In this document: positions 9,550 through 20,375 of the stretch, one piece after another
Numbering within the stretch: the stretch's first letter is position 1
Layout: every line of letters begins with the position of its first letter
Source of the DNA: Lithodes maja
Taxonomy: Eukaryota; Arthropoda; Malacostraca; Decapoda; Lithodidae
DNA length: 64,000 nucleotides
Direction of reading: 5' to 3'
Assembly: GCA_037953745.1 (NCBI GenBank)
Contig: JBAKBP010010389.1
Coordinates: 1 to 64,000, forward strand
Notes under the pieces: model-generated
Seen by the model: only the letters and a program-made list of their open reading frames with translations
Told to the model about the DNA's origin: nothing
Database searches by the model: none
Made by a program: the position numbers and the translations under genes

Positions 9550-9976
9550 CCCTCGTCTAGCGGGGGGTTTTGGGCTATTTTGGGCATATTCAGGCCCTCC
9601 TGAATGGTCAATCAAGTACTGTATCTGCATGAAAATAAATGTATTCAGCAAAAAACTAGGCACTACAAGCTTCAAAATGAGACCAGAACGAGCTACGTAG
9701 CACTCGTAGTTTTCATGCAGTGCTACCACTAACATGGGAGTTTAGCATATAGCGGCATATTTTTTCCAGCTACGCTCACTACTGGCTACACTGCCGGCCT
9801 CTCGAGAACAGAGGGAGCGTGAGTCAGTGGGCGGCGGTAAGCCCTGGGTGTCGGCCGTGTGGCCTGCTGCGCTCCCGGCCATTTGCACTCGATTTTAACC
9901 CTTTAAAAGCCTTAATAATGCTCCTAACTTCCTGCTTTTTAGATACGGACTTAAGTCGGGCCCCGCTCTTTAAGTG
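9550..9976. mobile_element. piggyBac-type MITE, copy 1
   Basis: A 427-bp insertion bounded by TTAA on both sides (9546-9549 and 9977-9980) with short imperfect inverted ends (CCCTCGTCTAGCGGGG and, reversed, CACTTAAAGAGCGGGG). Removing it with one TTAA restores the CR1 frame exactly (ATT TTT... reads IFKKGKRND), proving the target duplication. No coding capacity. A diverged second copy in the opposite orientation is at 34907-35256. Confidence 0.9.
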
Positions 9977-10794
9977 TTAAATATAGCTGTTATGTTCGCC
10001 TCTCTCCAGTCCATCGGGATTTGTCCTGTATTAAAAGATACCTCAAATATAAAATTTAATGGCTCTACTAACATCTCACCTCCTTCCTTTATGATTCTGG
10101 GATGTATCCCATCCGGTCCCGGGGACTTACTTCTGTTAATTTTTTCTATAGCCCTTCTTATTCTAGCATGGGAAAACTCTATTAGTTCTAGTGCCGGTGC
10201 CTGTTTGATGGGAATAGTAGGCACTGCATCATCCGACTCCACGGTTAGTACCTCCCCAAAGTATTTCCCCAGCACCTCTGCTTTCTCCTTATCAGTTTCT
10301 GCTCTATTCCTATCATCCAATTCTCCTATCAGTTCTGGGATACCTACTCTTCTTGTTAAATTTTCCTGAATGTACTTCCAGAATATTTTTGGATTATCCT
10401 TCACATTTTTTGCAATCTCTCTCTCCCTCTCATTCACCCCCCTCCTTGTCTTCCACTTTATTTTATTGTTTATTTGTCTACGTTCCAAATCCACTTCTTT
10501 AGCTTCTATACTAGACCCCCTGTTCTTTTTTAACACTTTTAGTCTATCCCACAATCGTTTCTTTCTTCTTATCAATGTCCAAAGCTTTCTTTTCATTGGT
10601 AATTCTGGGTTCCATCTTTTCCTCAATTTTGTTTTATCCTTATATTCCCTCACTGGTACACATTTGGATATAGCATTCTCCAGTTTGACTCTAATCTTCC
10701 TCCACATTCCTTCAGCGTCTTCCCCGTTCAAGTATTCCCCCCAGTCAATGTCCAAACACTTTCTCAGCAGCTCATAATCTGCTCTATCATACAT
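9977..10794 (-). pseudogene. CR1 linker and RT N-terminus (part 1)
   Basis: Encodes the basic helical linker typical between endonuclease and RT, then INRSKSPGPDGIHPRII, the start of the CR1 RT domain, up to WREANITAIF. It is cut exactly at a TTAA where the MITE is inserted and continues at 9546 in the same codon. Confidence 0.8.
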
Positions 10795-10807
10795 GTATAT
10801 ATTTTTT

Positions 10808-11112
10808 TTAATTGCTTCTATTATCCCTCTCTGTTTTAATATTGCAACTAAAACTTATACAGGCATGGTCACTACGACCAATAGGGCTATCCACATTGAC
10901 ATGTTCCACTATATCCTCCTCATTGCTGAAAATCAAATCAAGTACACTCCCCTGCATCCCATCTCTATATCTTGTCATCTCTGTAATATGTTGTGTTAAA
11001 AAACAATCTCTCACTTTCTCTATAAACTTGTTTTCCAGGCTACACTGTCCCGCTGGAGTAGTACAATTTGCCCAGTTGATCCTTGGCAAATTGAAATCTC
11101 CAATCAAAATCT
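10808..11112 (-). pseudogene. CR1 endonuclease, C-terminal part
   Basis: Encodes ILIGDFNLPRINW, the GDFN motif of APE-type endonucleases, then a typical VLDLIFSN stretch and RSDHACISF with the catalytic SDH. A frameshift at an A/T run near 10800 separates it from the RT frame. The N-terminal half of the endonuclease is missing. Confidence 0.75.
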
Positions 11113-13147
11113 TATATTTAATAGTGGCCCCTTCATCATTGACGATGTTGCCTATTAGTATAATAGTCTCCATTCAACACCCACGTCAGTCGTTTGAATC
11201 AACCGCCGCGAGGAAGAAAGAGATTCATCTTCATAAGTGCAACGCTACTTCTCTTATGGTGTCGTCATATTGATCGGGTACCCACTACGAAAAAACCGTA
11301 AAAAAAATAAGAGAACAAGAAAGGGAAAAGAATTTTCCCATCTTAACACTGTTATTAACACGCTTCCCACATTCGGTGGATTTCTCGCGTTGTGGCTTCT
11401 TGCCGTCTCTCGCCAAGCGCAACGATTCCTCCTTCTCTTCCTCGCGGGCCTAACGTCAACATCAGTGCCCCCGCGCTCCGGCTTCATTCGACGCTCGCTC
11501 TCCTCTAGTGAGTCTTTGCACATTTGTATGTATATGGGAGTTAGTGAGCAGGGTTAGACTAGCTAGCACGGGTTGTGTTATGATTGGCCCGCAGGAAGTG
11601 TTAAAATTAGGGTACATTTAGGCGCTTTTACTTGTGTTCATTGTTTCCACCACGCGTGGTGTTTTCCAATTGTTACTAGGCGCCTTAGTTTTGTTTTTAC
11701 TTAGTTAGGAGGCTTTCCTGTAAGTTTATGGCTGTTCCTCGGGACTGCTTGAGGGTCTACGGATCCTGTTTTGTTGCAGACGCGCCAGGGTTAGATTCGC
11801 CACACGTGGTTGTGGCGTCCCCCCGGCTTGTGAACCTGTGGAGAGGCCCTCGTGGGTTTTTTTTCTCCTCGCCCTTCCGGCACGGTTCTTGTTCTTGTGT
11901 GTTCTGTTACTTTTCCTGGATAAGCTGTTAGGTTATCTAGTTTGGGGGGGATATTATTACTACTGTGTTTGTTTGTTTTTATTCTCACCCCTTGTGAGTT
12001 GTGGTCTCCCAAGGGTTGTGTGCCACTTTCCTGGGAGTCCGGCTACGTGTTCCTTGTGTGGGACTGCGGGTGTGGGGGTGCTGGGTTCTTCACGACTGCG
12101 CCTTGCTTCGAGTCCGTTCCTCCTAGCCCCTGTTTTTCTGGGCTCGCCGTCCCTCGGTTGTATCCGTTGGGCCGGTCCGCCGTTTCGGCGGAGCTTCGAG
12201 CTCAGGTCTCCCGCGCCGGGCCTTTACGTCGGTGGTGTGGCTACGCCACGGCCTCTTGGTCCACGGTCTCTCGGTTATCCGGCGGACGCCGTCGTAGAGG
12301 TTAAAAAAGTGTCATCCCCTCGGATTGTGCCTCCGCCTTTCGGCGGCTCAGAGAGCAGGAAGTCCTCCGGCGGGTGGTGTTTTCTTCAAAGTCACACACC
12401 GTTTCCCGCCGTTCGGGGTCCCCTCCCAACCCCTGGTCTGTTACCATGGTTCGGAAAATGGGGGGGTGGAGGAGGGTAGTGCGATCGTTTACCCCGCCGG
12501 ACCGGCGGCCTAGTGAGTAAAAAGATCCCGGCGGACACAGTACGTGTATCCAGCAATTAGCACTATTACATTAATAAAGTCTACCCCACCTTGCCGGCGG
12601 CTCAGTTGGTAGATTTCGGCGACCGCTTGTGTGTTTTTTAGAGCACGGAACGGTCCACCGGTTAAAAGGACCTCTGTGCTACGGCATGCGCCGTCACGGA
12701 GGCCCTGCATGGGTGGTATTCCTTTCTCATGTCACCAAGGGCAGGAGAGGGGGATATCCACACCCTCTTAGGAGTGATAAGACGGTGGTCACCTATTCTT
12801 ATTACACCGGGAGGTTAGGATAGGTAGAACTTTCCCTATATATCCTTATGAACATTGATTCCTGGAAATTTTCTTTCCAGAACACTCAAGACACCCGGCT
12901 ACCACGTCGTTACCGCCGGGGAGAGGGGTCGACATCATGCCCCTATTTACAGTCTGCTCAACCCCGTCTTGTCTTTTGCTACCTATTCCGGCTCACGGCG
13001 AATGTATCAGATGTGTTCACTGTTTCAACAGAAACTCCTTCTTGTGGACATCTCGTACAGGTCCGGTTTGGTCTGTATTATTGGAGGAATGGCTAGCGGC
13101 CCAAGATCTGTCTTGTTTACGTACCCTCATTGAGGTAAAGAATAAAT
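11113..13147 (+). mobile_element. DIRS-D, 5' portion (truncated by DIRS-C)
   Basis: Begins with the same terminal sequence (TAATAGTGGCCCC...ATTGACGAT) that forms the ends of DIRS-C at 13190 and 13640, in plus orientation. A T/C-rich leader follows, analogous to that of DIRS-A and DIRS-B. A splice acceptor-like TTCTTTCCAG (12871-12880) precedes a short exon whose frame encodes a Cys-rich segment. It stops where the 3' end of DIRS-C begins at about 13148. RT and recombinase are not present. The 1.7-kb leader has no other supportable feature. Confidence 0.6.
12881..13147 (+). pseudogene. DIRS-D Cys-rich N-terminal exon
   Basis: The plus frame gives MPLFTVCSTPSC (start 12937) and then GECIRCVHCFNRN, a paired-cysteine pattern reminiscent of the CFRQGCGSPCLECHRSC segment at the start of the DIRS-B open frame. 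It follows a good splice acceptor. The frame is truncated by the DIRS-C end. Function is unknown, possibly a zinc-binding gag N-terminus. Confidence 0.5.
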
Positions 13148-13149
13148 TT

Positions 13150-13651
13150 AAAACTATAGGTTTGACTCCTGCAAGGAGATTAAGAAAACCTAATATTTAG
13201 TAGTGGCCCCGTAATCATTGACGATTATGCCTATTACATAAGGCACCCTCTTCAAACACTCGTCCGCCGTAGTTTTGAATCTACCGCGCAGAGCATAACA
13301 AATTTGAGGAGCCTTCATCATGAGCGCACGCAACCTCACTCATGGTTCAGTCATTATGAAATTGGGTTCTCACTACGAAAAAACTTCGTAACAAATAAAA
13401 AAGAAAAAGAAAATAAGAATAACTATTCATAAGCTTTCCATATACTCGTGGATGTACTTGTGTGGATCTTTGACCAGACGCTGACTCAGGCGTCATTCTT
13501 CCTTCACTGGCATATCAAGTATACCAAAATCCTTAATACATCAACGAATGGGAAGGGGATGGTCGGGAGGGCCCCAGTCGTCAATGATTACGGGGCCACT
13601 ACTAAATATTAGGTTTTCTTAATCTCCTTGCAGGAGTCAAACCTATAATTT
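13150..13651. repeat. DIRS-C inverted terminal/internal complementary repeats
   Basis: 13150-13222 is the reverse complement of 13579-13651 with few mismatches (GGTTTGACTCCTGCAAGGAG core). This is the split arrangement expected of DIRS elements, where an internal region complementary to both outer ends serves as template for completing the termini. Confidence 0.8.
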
Positions 13652-14261
13652 AATAGTGGCCCCTCCATCATTGACGATTATGCCTGATATCTAAGACTGG
13701 AGGGGGACATTTGTAATCATATCATAACTCTAGCAAAGGCAGATAATCAAACAACCACATAGTATTCTTACTTTGTAAAAAAGATATATTTGGTGCATAA
13801 ACTTTATACAGCACAACTATACAAAAAGGGGTACAAGCAGGAGCGTGCTTCAAAGAAGCCTGCTTGATAAAAAAGGGGTTAACTCTGAGATTCTGCGAAC
13901 AGATCTGCCAGTTAACAAGGCACCCCACTTAAATTAAGTGGTGAAAAATAAAAATTTATAAGTTTACATGTGCACATATAAACCCCATAAGATTAGTGGA
14001 TATACTTTGCAAAATATAACCCATGCTTAAATTAGATTGCTTCTCAGCCCAAAAACTACTTACAACTACACTGTTGTTTGTACTAAAATTGTACTAGCAC
14101 AATTTCCTGTAATGAATAGTACAGAGAAATTTAAATATCACAACACCCATCAACAGTATCACAGCTCTCATATTCTGGCGGGGTCTAGGGTGTCCTATGT
14201 TACACTGACTGCACCCTCCCCCCCTTTTCTTGAAATTAAACAAAAGTGACTTAGGGGCCAC

Positions 14262-15175
14262 CTAGACCCTTTGCCTTAAAGCTATACATGGCAAGGAAGG
14301 TTTGTCTAGAGCTACTGAGAGGTAACGAGTCAAAAACGTATGATTAGAGGCCCACAACTGTGTGGACGTAATATCTTCAACAGAAAAATTCTTAAGGAAA
14401 CGTAACGAAGCCGCCCACTTGCGTAAATCGTGGGCCCTACCCACAACGCCGGGATTACTCTCTTTAATGACCTCGACCAAGAGAGAAGCCAGTCTATGTT
14501 TCATCAAGCGTTTACCCGTACTTGCTACCCATAAAGCACCATAAAGATTTAGAGGTGCCACTCTCAAATATTTGGTTAGAGCTTGCACTGGACATAAATT
14601 ATGGTGCACCTTTCCCCTTTTCAACGCCGGCACCGTGAATTCTGAAAACACGTGTTCACTGTGCTCATTCTTGGCTATGAACCCTGGGGAAGGTGCAATG
14701 TGAATACACTTATTAAGCCTACCAAACCTGAGGCAATTAGGTGTGTTGCTCATCGCCGCCAGCTCAGATACTCTGTTCCCGGTAGCCAAGGCCATAAGGA
14801 ATACTGCCCTTTTTAAAAGTAATGTAAAATCTGCAGTATTTTGGTACAGACGGGAATGAAGTAAAGACAATGCCTTGTCCAGAGACCAGGTAGGCATGAG
14901 CTGACGGGGAGGTGGGCGGAGTTTAAAACATGCCCTCATAAAACCCTATTCCTCCGCAACTGGTATGGAGAGACCGGTAAGGTCCAAAAACGGTATCCTA
15001 ATCGCTGTTAAGTGATTTTTTAACGTCACGACAGACAAACGTTTCTGCTCGAACAGATAATTTAAATAATTAAAAACCAGAGCCACCGAGGGCACAGTTT
15101 GTTCTGTTCTAATAATCCAAGAAGTAAAGGCCTGCCAATGCGATTGATATTGTCGCTTAGTAGACTGGGTATATT
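14262..15175 (-). pseudogene. DIRS-C tyrosine recombinase (broken)
   Basis: Shows ATGNRVSELAAM with the first catalytic Arg, RAHDLRKWAASLRFLKN with the His-x-x-Arg pair, and a final FLTRYL with the nucleophilic Tyr, so the catalytic tetrad is present. An in-frame TAG near 14949 separates the N-terminal domain (SHWQAFTSWIIRTEQTVPS region) from the catalytic part. Recombinase of this type integrates circular DIRS cDNA without target duplication. Confidence 0.85.
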
Positions 15176-16047
15176 GTGAATTTATTGGTCACGTCTCCAC
15201 CGTATGGTGCTAGCCATTTGGCCTCCTGAATGTCCATAATGCAAAAGTCAGCGAGGTCTTTAGGTTGCCAATTGTGTCTTAAGTGGAAAAACCCTACCGG
15301 GAGTGATACCGGGTCCGGGCACCACGTCTTCAATTGCTGGTACCACAACTGCGCCGGCCACAGGGGCGCGATTAGCGAGACTACGCCTCGATAATCCTGT
15401 AGTTTGTTTACTACGTGGCACATTAGAGACGCATCTGGCGGCGGAAACAGATAAATGGAACTCCACCTGTTCCAGTCTGTCACCAGTGCATCTGGCCCGC
15501 CCGCCGGCATTATCATCCGGCGGGTGAGGTACAGTGGGAGTTTGTGAGTCTCCTCTGATGCAAACAAATCCACTTGTGGATGGTAAGGCTTTGCAACCAT
15601 TTGGTCGAAAATGGTTTGCTTGAGCTCCCATTCTACTGTTGTGCTCTGTCTCCGAGACAGAGCGTCTGCCCAGACGTTTGCAACGCCTGGGAGGTAAGAT
15701 GCGTGAAGCTGAATGTTCAGCCTGTTGGCTAGAATAAAAATCTCTTCTGACACGTTTAGCAACCCCCGAGATCTCGTCAACCCTTGTTTCTGAATACAGT
15801 GAACTGCATTCAGATTGTCCATTCTGAAGGCCACCGCCTTGCCCCGTAAAGTAGAGCCGTGAGCCTGAAGGAAATATAAGGGGACTAGTAATTCTTTGAC
15901 ATTGATGTGGGAAATTTCTAAATGGGACCAAAGCCCTTGACCCTGGTGCCCTTGGTTTGATTGAAAGACCCAACCTATCGTTCCTGACGCATCCGTGTCT
16001 ACCCATACCGTCGGCGGAGGAGAGGTCCATGACATGACTGAGTGCAA
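15157..16047 (-). pseudogene. DIRS-C RNase H and connection domain
   Basis: Contains TVWVDTDASGTIGWVF (first catalytic Asp), INVKELLVPLYF (Glu), FRMDNLNAVHCIQKQG (Asp) and ANVWADALSR (last Asp), so the RNase H residues are retained. It ends with the conserved Pro/Trp-rich LIAPLWPAQLWYQQL segment and overlaps the start of the recombinase. A frameshift at about 16050 separates it from RT. Confidence 0.85.
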
Positions 16048-16059
16048 TGTTTCCCTCTT

Positions 16060-17150
16060 CGCCCAGACCGCTAGTTAAGTTGTGGATTAATTTTGGTATG
16101 GGCCATAATTTTTTCGCCGGCAATAGCGGAAAATATTTGTTGCCCTCCAATATTAAACGTTTGACTCTTAACCGGCCCAACCGTACCATTAGTTGAATCC
16201 AGTTGAGAGAGCCGACCAGAGACTCCCAGATTCTCCGTGTCGTAGTCAGACTGTGAAGGAACATAAACAGTTTCCTGCAAAATCTGTTGCGATTGTCCAC
16301 ACTCTGACTCAGAGTGAGAGTAGCTGTGTCCCAGACCAGCCCTATCCACTGAACTACTCTTGAGGGAACAAGGTTTGACTTTACCAGGTTGACCTTGAAC
16401 CCTAGAGTTTTGACATGTTTTAATGTTATGTTGACATGATTTATGCATACTTGTTCCGTCTCTGCCACCACTAGCCAGTCGTCTAGATACCATAAAATCC
16501 TGATCCCTTGCCTTAACAAGGGCATCAGGGCTTGCCGGACTAATTTCGTGAATAAGCGAGGTGCTAGGTTCAATCCAAACGGCATCCTCTGAAAGACATA
16601 AGTCTGATGCTTTATTCTTAAGGCCAGAAACCTTTGAAATCTTTTGTTGACCGAGACGTGCCAATACGCGTCTGTCAGGTCTAAAGAACACATCCATCCT
16701 TCCGGCGGAAGTGTTAGCCTGATCTGGTTTACTGTAAGCATCCTGAATGACATGTTGTGAATATGGAGGTTCAGATAAGACAGGTCTACGACTGGTCTCA
16801 TCTGAACACTGTCCCTTTTGGGTACTAGAAATAGTTTGGATGTGAAAACTGGGTAATTTTGAGGAACCGGGATGATGACATTCTTGGCGATCATTTCCTG
16901 GACTAGGGACTCCACCTCTAAAGAAAATAAAGTTGCCTTTGTCGGCTGACGTAAACGAGGTCGTCGGAGCCACTGCCAGGTGATGCCCTTGCGTGCCACC
17001 ATCCTTGCCCAAGTATTTACTGGCCATGCGCGGTGACACGTCCGGAACGACCCAGTTAGCAGACAAGGGTTCGCCGGCTGTACTACCCTCTGATCTACCC
17101 GCCGTGAGATTGGCCCTGGGAGTGAGAGAGACTTTAGTTTTTTGGTGGTG
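16060..17150 (-). pseudogene. DIRS-C reverse transcriptase
   Basis: One frame holds FLVPKRDSVQMRPVVDLSYL, CSLDLTDAYWHVSV (motif A Asp), MPFGLNLAPRLFTKLV and the intact YLDDW. This copy is valuable as an outgroup: wherever DIRS-A and DIRS-B differ at conserved RT residues, DIRS-C agrees with B. Frames 16071-17066 and 15260-17236 on the same strand overlap, and only the latter is the RT frame in this part. Confidence 0.85.
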
Positions 17151-17153
17151 GTG

Positions 17154-18765
17154 GTGGTGTTGTTGTTCCCTAAGCTGCCTGGCCGAACAGCCCCGAGTCC
17201 CTGAGGAAGGCCATGGCCACGATCGGGCTTTCCCACAGAGCTCTCATTGAGTGTAGATTGTGTTGTTGGCGTAAGTGGTTGTGTGAAATGCAGTCTTCTA
17301 TGATGTGTTTAATGGTATGGGGTGCTGTGTTACATCCCGGGCAGGCGTCGACAACGGAGTCATCCAGTCTCTTCTGATAGCTCAGGAGAGCTGAATGGTG
17401 TCCGCATCTCAGCCTGGCCAGGTGGACTCTGTCCTCGCGAGGAAGGGAGGATTCGGAAGGATGGATTTCGGGAGGTCGTGCATGCAGCTGCGTGTTGTCT
17501 GTGAGTGAGTGGATGGATCGGTGAGAGATATGAGTATGGATGTGCTTCTGGAAGTTGGTTCGGGGTGGGCAGGGAGGGAGAGAGGACAATAATTGTGTGT
17601 GATACCGTGTGCTGGGTGTTGTTTTGATATTTCTTGGTGTCTGTGGGTGTGTTGCCATGTAGTTTAGTGGGTGGTCTTGGTTCGTGGAGGCTGCTGCCAG
17701 GAATTGAGTGCCTCTCATGTCCAGATGGTCTTTGACTTTGAGGATTTTGGTTTCTTGATGTAGGTGATCTGTGGGTGCAGTAGCTGTGCAGCCTGTAATG
17801 ATCTTCAGGGCTTTGTTTTGAATAGTCTGTAAGGTCTTATGATGTTTTTCAGCTAGGTTAGAAGCCCAGGCTGGGCTTGCGTATGCCATCACTGATCTTA
17901 TGTATTGTTTATATACTGTGGTGGTAGTTTCTTTGTTGTGTCCAAATTTTGTGTGAGCAAGTGATCTGAGGGCGTTAAGTCTGGGTGTAAGTTTCTTTTT
18001 AATGTTTGTGGTGTGCTGTTTGAATGTCATATGAGTATCATATGTTACTCCTAGGATTTTGGGTGTGTGTGTATGTGTTAGGGGTGTGTTGTTTATGATG
18101 AGTTGAGGGATGTATTCGTGTTCTCCTGTCCAACTTGTTAGCAGGGTTGCGGTGGATTTGGCTGGGGCTAGATTAAGTCTGTTTGTAGTGCACCAGCCAT
18201 GTAGTGTGTTGAGATAGGGTTGAAGGAGATCTGTTGCTCTTTTTGGGTCATGGTGTGTGCATGTGAGTGTTATGTCATCTGCATAGGAGGCTAAGTTTAT
18301 TTGGGGCGTATTGGGTGTAGTTATATCGTGCATGTACAGATTGAAGAGTGCGGGCGATAGGACGGATCCTTGTGGGACTCCGTTTGGAAAGTTTCTGATT
18401 TTAGATGACTGACCGGCAAAAGATACGTGTGCACATCTGCCTGCTAGGAAGTTGGCCAGCCACCTTTTTGTGTTGTTTTGCATGTTTGTGTTGTAGATTT
18501 TGTTTGTTAGGTTGTGGCGGGGGATGGCATCGAAGGCTTTACTAATGTCGAGTGTGGCTAATAGTGATCTGTGTGGTGGTCTAGCTGAGTTGATGCCGTC
18601 GAAAGCTCTTTGTGTAAGGTCTGTGAGAAGAGTGTTTGTGGAGTGCAGTGGCCTAAAGCCATGTTGTGTTGGAGATAGGGGTAGGTCAGGTGTAATTAGT
18701 TGTAATACTAGGCGTTCCATGACTTTGGATGGGGAGCAAAGGAGTGTGTTGGTGGTGGATGCTTA
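17154..18765 (-). mobile_element. Jockey-like LINE inserted in DIRS-C, 5'-truncated
   Basis: It starts inside the RT domain (SPSKVMERL, about 18740) and runs to the stop after GLFGQAA (17170), then a (AAC)n(ACC)n tail at 17133-17165. The 5' truncation removed the endonuclease and the RT N-terminus. The ends interrupt DIRS-C gag, and CTAAG/CTAAAG at the borders may be an imperfect target duplication. Confidence 0.85.
17170..18720 (-). CDS. LINE reverse transcriptase, C-terminal 516 residues, frame intact
   Basis: Open over 516 codons: TQHGFRPLHSTNTLLTDL (residues about 17-35), LLATLDISKAFDAIPRHNL (motif A Asp, about 53-72), FPNGVPQGSVLSPALFNLYM (about 110-130) and intact YADDITL (about 145). 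The C-terminus has a CCHC-type knuckle (VVDACPGCNTAPHTIKHIIEDC, about 455-476), as in Jockey/I-group LINEs. There are no stops or frameshifts, which suggests a recent insertion, but the missing N-terminus means it is not autonomous. The start codon used here is just the first Met. Confidence 0.85.
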   Translation of the reverse strand: MERLVLQLITPDLPLSPTQHGFRPLHSTNTLLTDLTQRAFDGINSARPPHRSLLATLDISKAFDAIPRHNLTNKIYNTNMQNNTKRWLANFLAGRCAHVSFAGQSSKIRNFPNGVPQGSVLSPALFNLYMHDITTPNTPQINLASYADDITLTCTHHDPKRATDLLQPYLNTLHGWCTTNRLNLAPAKSTATLLTSWTGEHEYIPQLIINNTPLTHTHTPKILGVTYDTHMTFKQHTTNIKKKLTPRLNALRSLAHTKFGHNKETTTTVYKQYIRSVMAYASPAWASNLAEKHHKTLQTIQNKALKIITGCTATAPTDHLHQETKILKVKDHLDMRGTQFLAAASTNQDHPLNYMATHPQTPRNIKTTPSTRYHTQLLSSLPPCPPRTNFQKHIHTHISHRSIHSLTDNTQLHARPPEIHPSESSLPREDRVHLARLRCGHHSALLSYQKRLDDSVVDACPGCNTAPHTIKHIIEDCISHNHLRQQHNLHSMRALWESPIVAMAFLRDSGLFGQAA

Positions 18766-19752
18766 GCCGACTGGCCGGCGTTGGCAGAAGACGAGCCCTG
18801 GCCTGGTCTGCTATAGCTGCGGCCCTTATGACCTGCAAACTTACCTTGTTTGTACCTGTACTGACCTTGGGGGGAGGCGGACTTAGGTATCTGAAAGGGT
18901 TTTGACCCACCCGGTTGAGCTTTTGTGACTGGCTTGGGTTTGGGAAAGTTAAAAGCAGGTTTCTTTAGAAGGGGTGGGTCTGTGCTTAAAGGCCTGAGCC
19001 ATGTTGAAAACAGTTCTCCACACATCAGGGAACATTAACGAGGGAGTTAGCACCGGCGACATGACCACCTGGTTCGCAATTTTATCAGGGAGTTTCCTCA
19101 CTAGGGACATCCTGAGGTCTTGTCTCGACCGCACCCGCCTCGAGCAAGGATGTGCGTATATCACCCAACGACTGAATCGACGTCTGAAGGAGTAATCGCC
19201 GAGATAGTTCAACCGATCGTCTGGCTTCCGCGTCCGCGATTGCCTGAGTGGATCGTAACATAGATTTCGCCGCCTGGTGCGTAGCAATGTACATGGGAAA
19301 AAAGTCTATACGCCTTCTCTCGTAGCCTAAACTCCCGGTCTAGGTGAGCGTAGGCGTAGTGAAAGGATCTTTAAGTTCACAGAGATTGATTTTGGGGGCA
19401 GCTAAAAACGCAAACAAAGCAGATGGGACTCCGCCGGCTGAAAAGACTGGCATAGAGAACCAAGAATGGCTGTCCAGAGGAATCTGGTGGGAGGATTTTG
19501 AGGTGAAGGTGGTCGCAAAGTTCTGAGCCTCTACTTCCTATTCCACCCAAGGTCCTGGACCCAACTGCCCCACCTTCAACACTGGGTTAGCGGCTGTGTC
19601 TGTGACCGTTTGTAAATCTAATTCTGGAGTGAGAGCTGACAGTGCTTTTATGTCATTAAAACCGTCATGCTTGGTCCAGTCAGAAAACAGCTTTGAAGCT
19701 GAGGCAGGGGGCAGTGCAGGCGTAGCTGTATACACAAAAAAGTCATGGTGAT
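18766..19752 (-). pseudogene. DIRS-C gag region, fragmented
   Basis: Minus-strand frames give short conserved-looking pieces (QSLGDIRTSLLEAG, a Lys/Gly/Ser-rich GSKPFQIPKSASPQGQYRYK tail) similar in layout to the C-terminal basic region of the DIRS-B gag. Several frame shifts. It continues across the LINE at 17150 with SLSLPGPISRRVDQ. Truncated at 19752 by the BEL LTR. Confidence 0.55.
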
Positions 19753-20310
19753 TGTCGGGAATTTAGATAAAGAGGTTAAATTACATATCACTGGTACATG
19801 AAATATCCCAACAAATAGTTATAATATAATTACCAACGAGGTATTCGATGGGTGTAATCCAGTCCCCCACACACGGCTAATTCAATTGCATGACATGTAG
19901 GAATGTTCACATAATACAATATCGACACAATGAACTTAGCTTAGAGGACTGGTGATGTAGGACTGTTGTTATAGATTAGTATTTGTAGTACATGGTGGAC
20001 TGTGGATTGAGTCAGAGCCGGCAGGGGGGGGGGGGGGGGAGACGTTGGCTGTATGGTGTTGATTGAGAGACTAAAGGGCCGGCGTCCGATCGCTTCACGA
20101 AATTACATATGGCTGCCGGCTCATAATAATTATAACCCATAACTTGGTTTCATGATACATCTAGAGCTGATGTAGATATTTATACATTACAGTTAATATT
20201 TAACCTATACTTAAGAATAAACTACAATACACAAAGAACCAGCCGAAATCGCCAAATTCAAATGTCCTATTGGACCTAAAACTGTCGGGATCATTACCCT
20301 ATTCCCGACA
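19753..20310 (-). repeat. BEL 3' LTR
   Basis: 558 bp bounded by the 10-bp inverted repeat TGTCGGGAAT / ATTCCCGACA with TG...CA ends. A purine-rich GGTGGCGGGCAA (20326-20315 reversed) just before it in element sense is a candidate polypurine tract. It contains a G run at about 20025-20040. Confidence 0.8.
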
Positions 20311-20375
20311 TATTGCCCGCCACCAAAAATGATATACAGGAGCTATATACAGAGAACAAAAAAAGGACATCAAAG

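Larger units (their letters stand above)
8071..11112 (-). mobile_element. CR1-type LINE split by a MITE
   Basis: A minus-strand LINE with the end of its endonuclease (10808-11112), RT N-terminus (9977-10794), RT core and C-terminus (8104-9546) and a 3' end with two AAACTGTAAG-like tail units (about 8072-8092). A 427-bp piggyBac-type MITE interrupts it. The 5' end is truncated inside the endonuclease, where it abuts DIRS-D. The last about 135 bases of the same family recur alone at 25966-26105. Confidence 0.85.
13148..19752 (-). mobile_element. DIRS-C tyrosine-recombinase retrotransposon (degenerate, 5'-truncated)
   Basis: Minus-strand order: gag remnants (18766-19752), RT (16060-17150), RNase H (15157-16047), tyrosine recombinase (14262-15175), 3' UTR, internal complementary region and inverted terminal segment (13148-13720). 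A Jockey-like LINE (17154-18765) sits inside gag. A BEL element cuts it at 19753, so the 5' terminus is not seen. Frames are broken in gag, between RT and RNase H, and in the recombinase. Confidence 0.85.

Noticed and set aside
20025..20041. G run in the BEL LTR as a regulatory motif
   Set aside because: Simple homopolymer, prone to length error. No supporting context.
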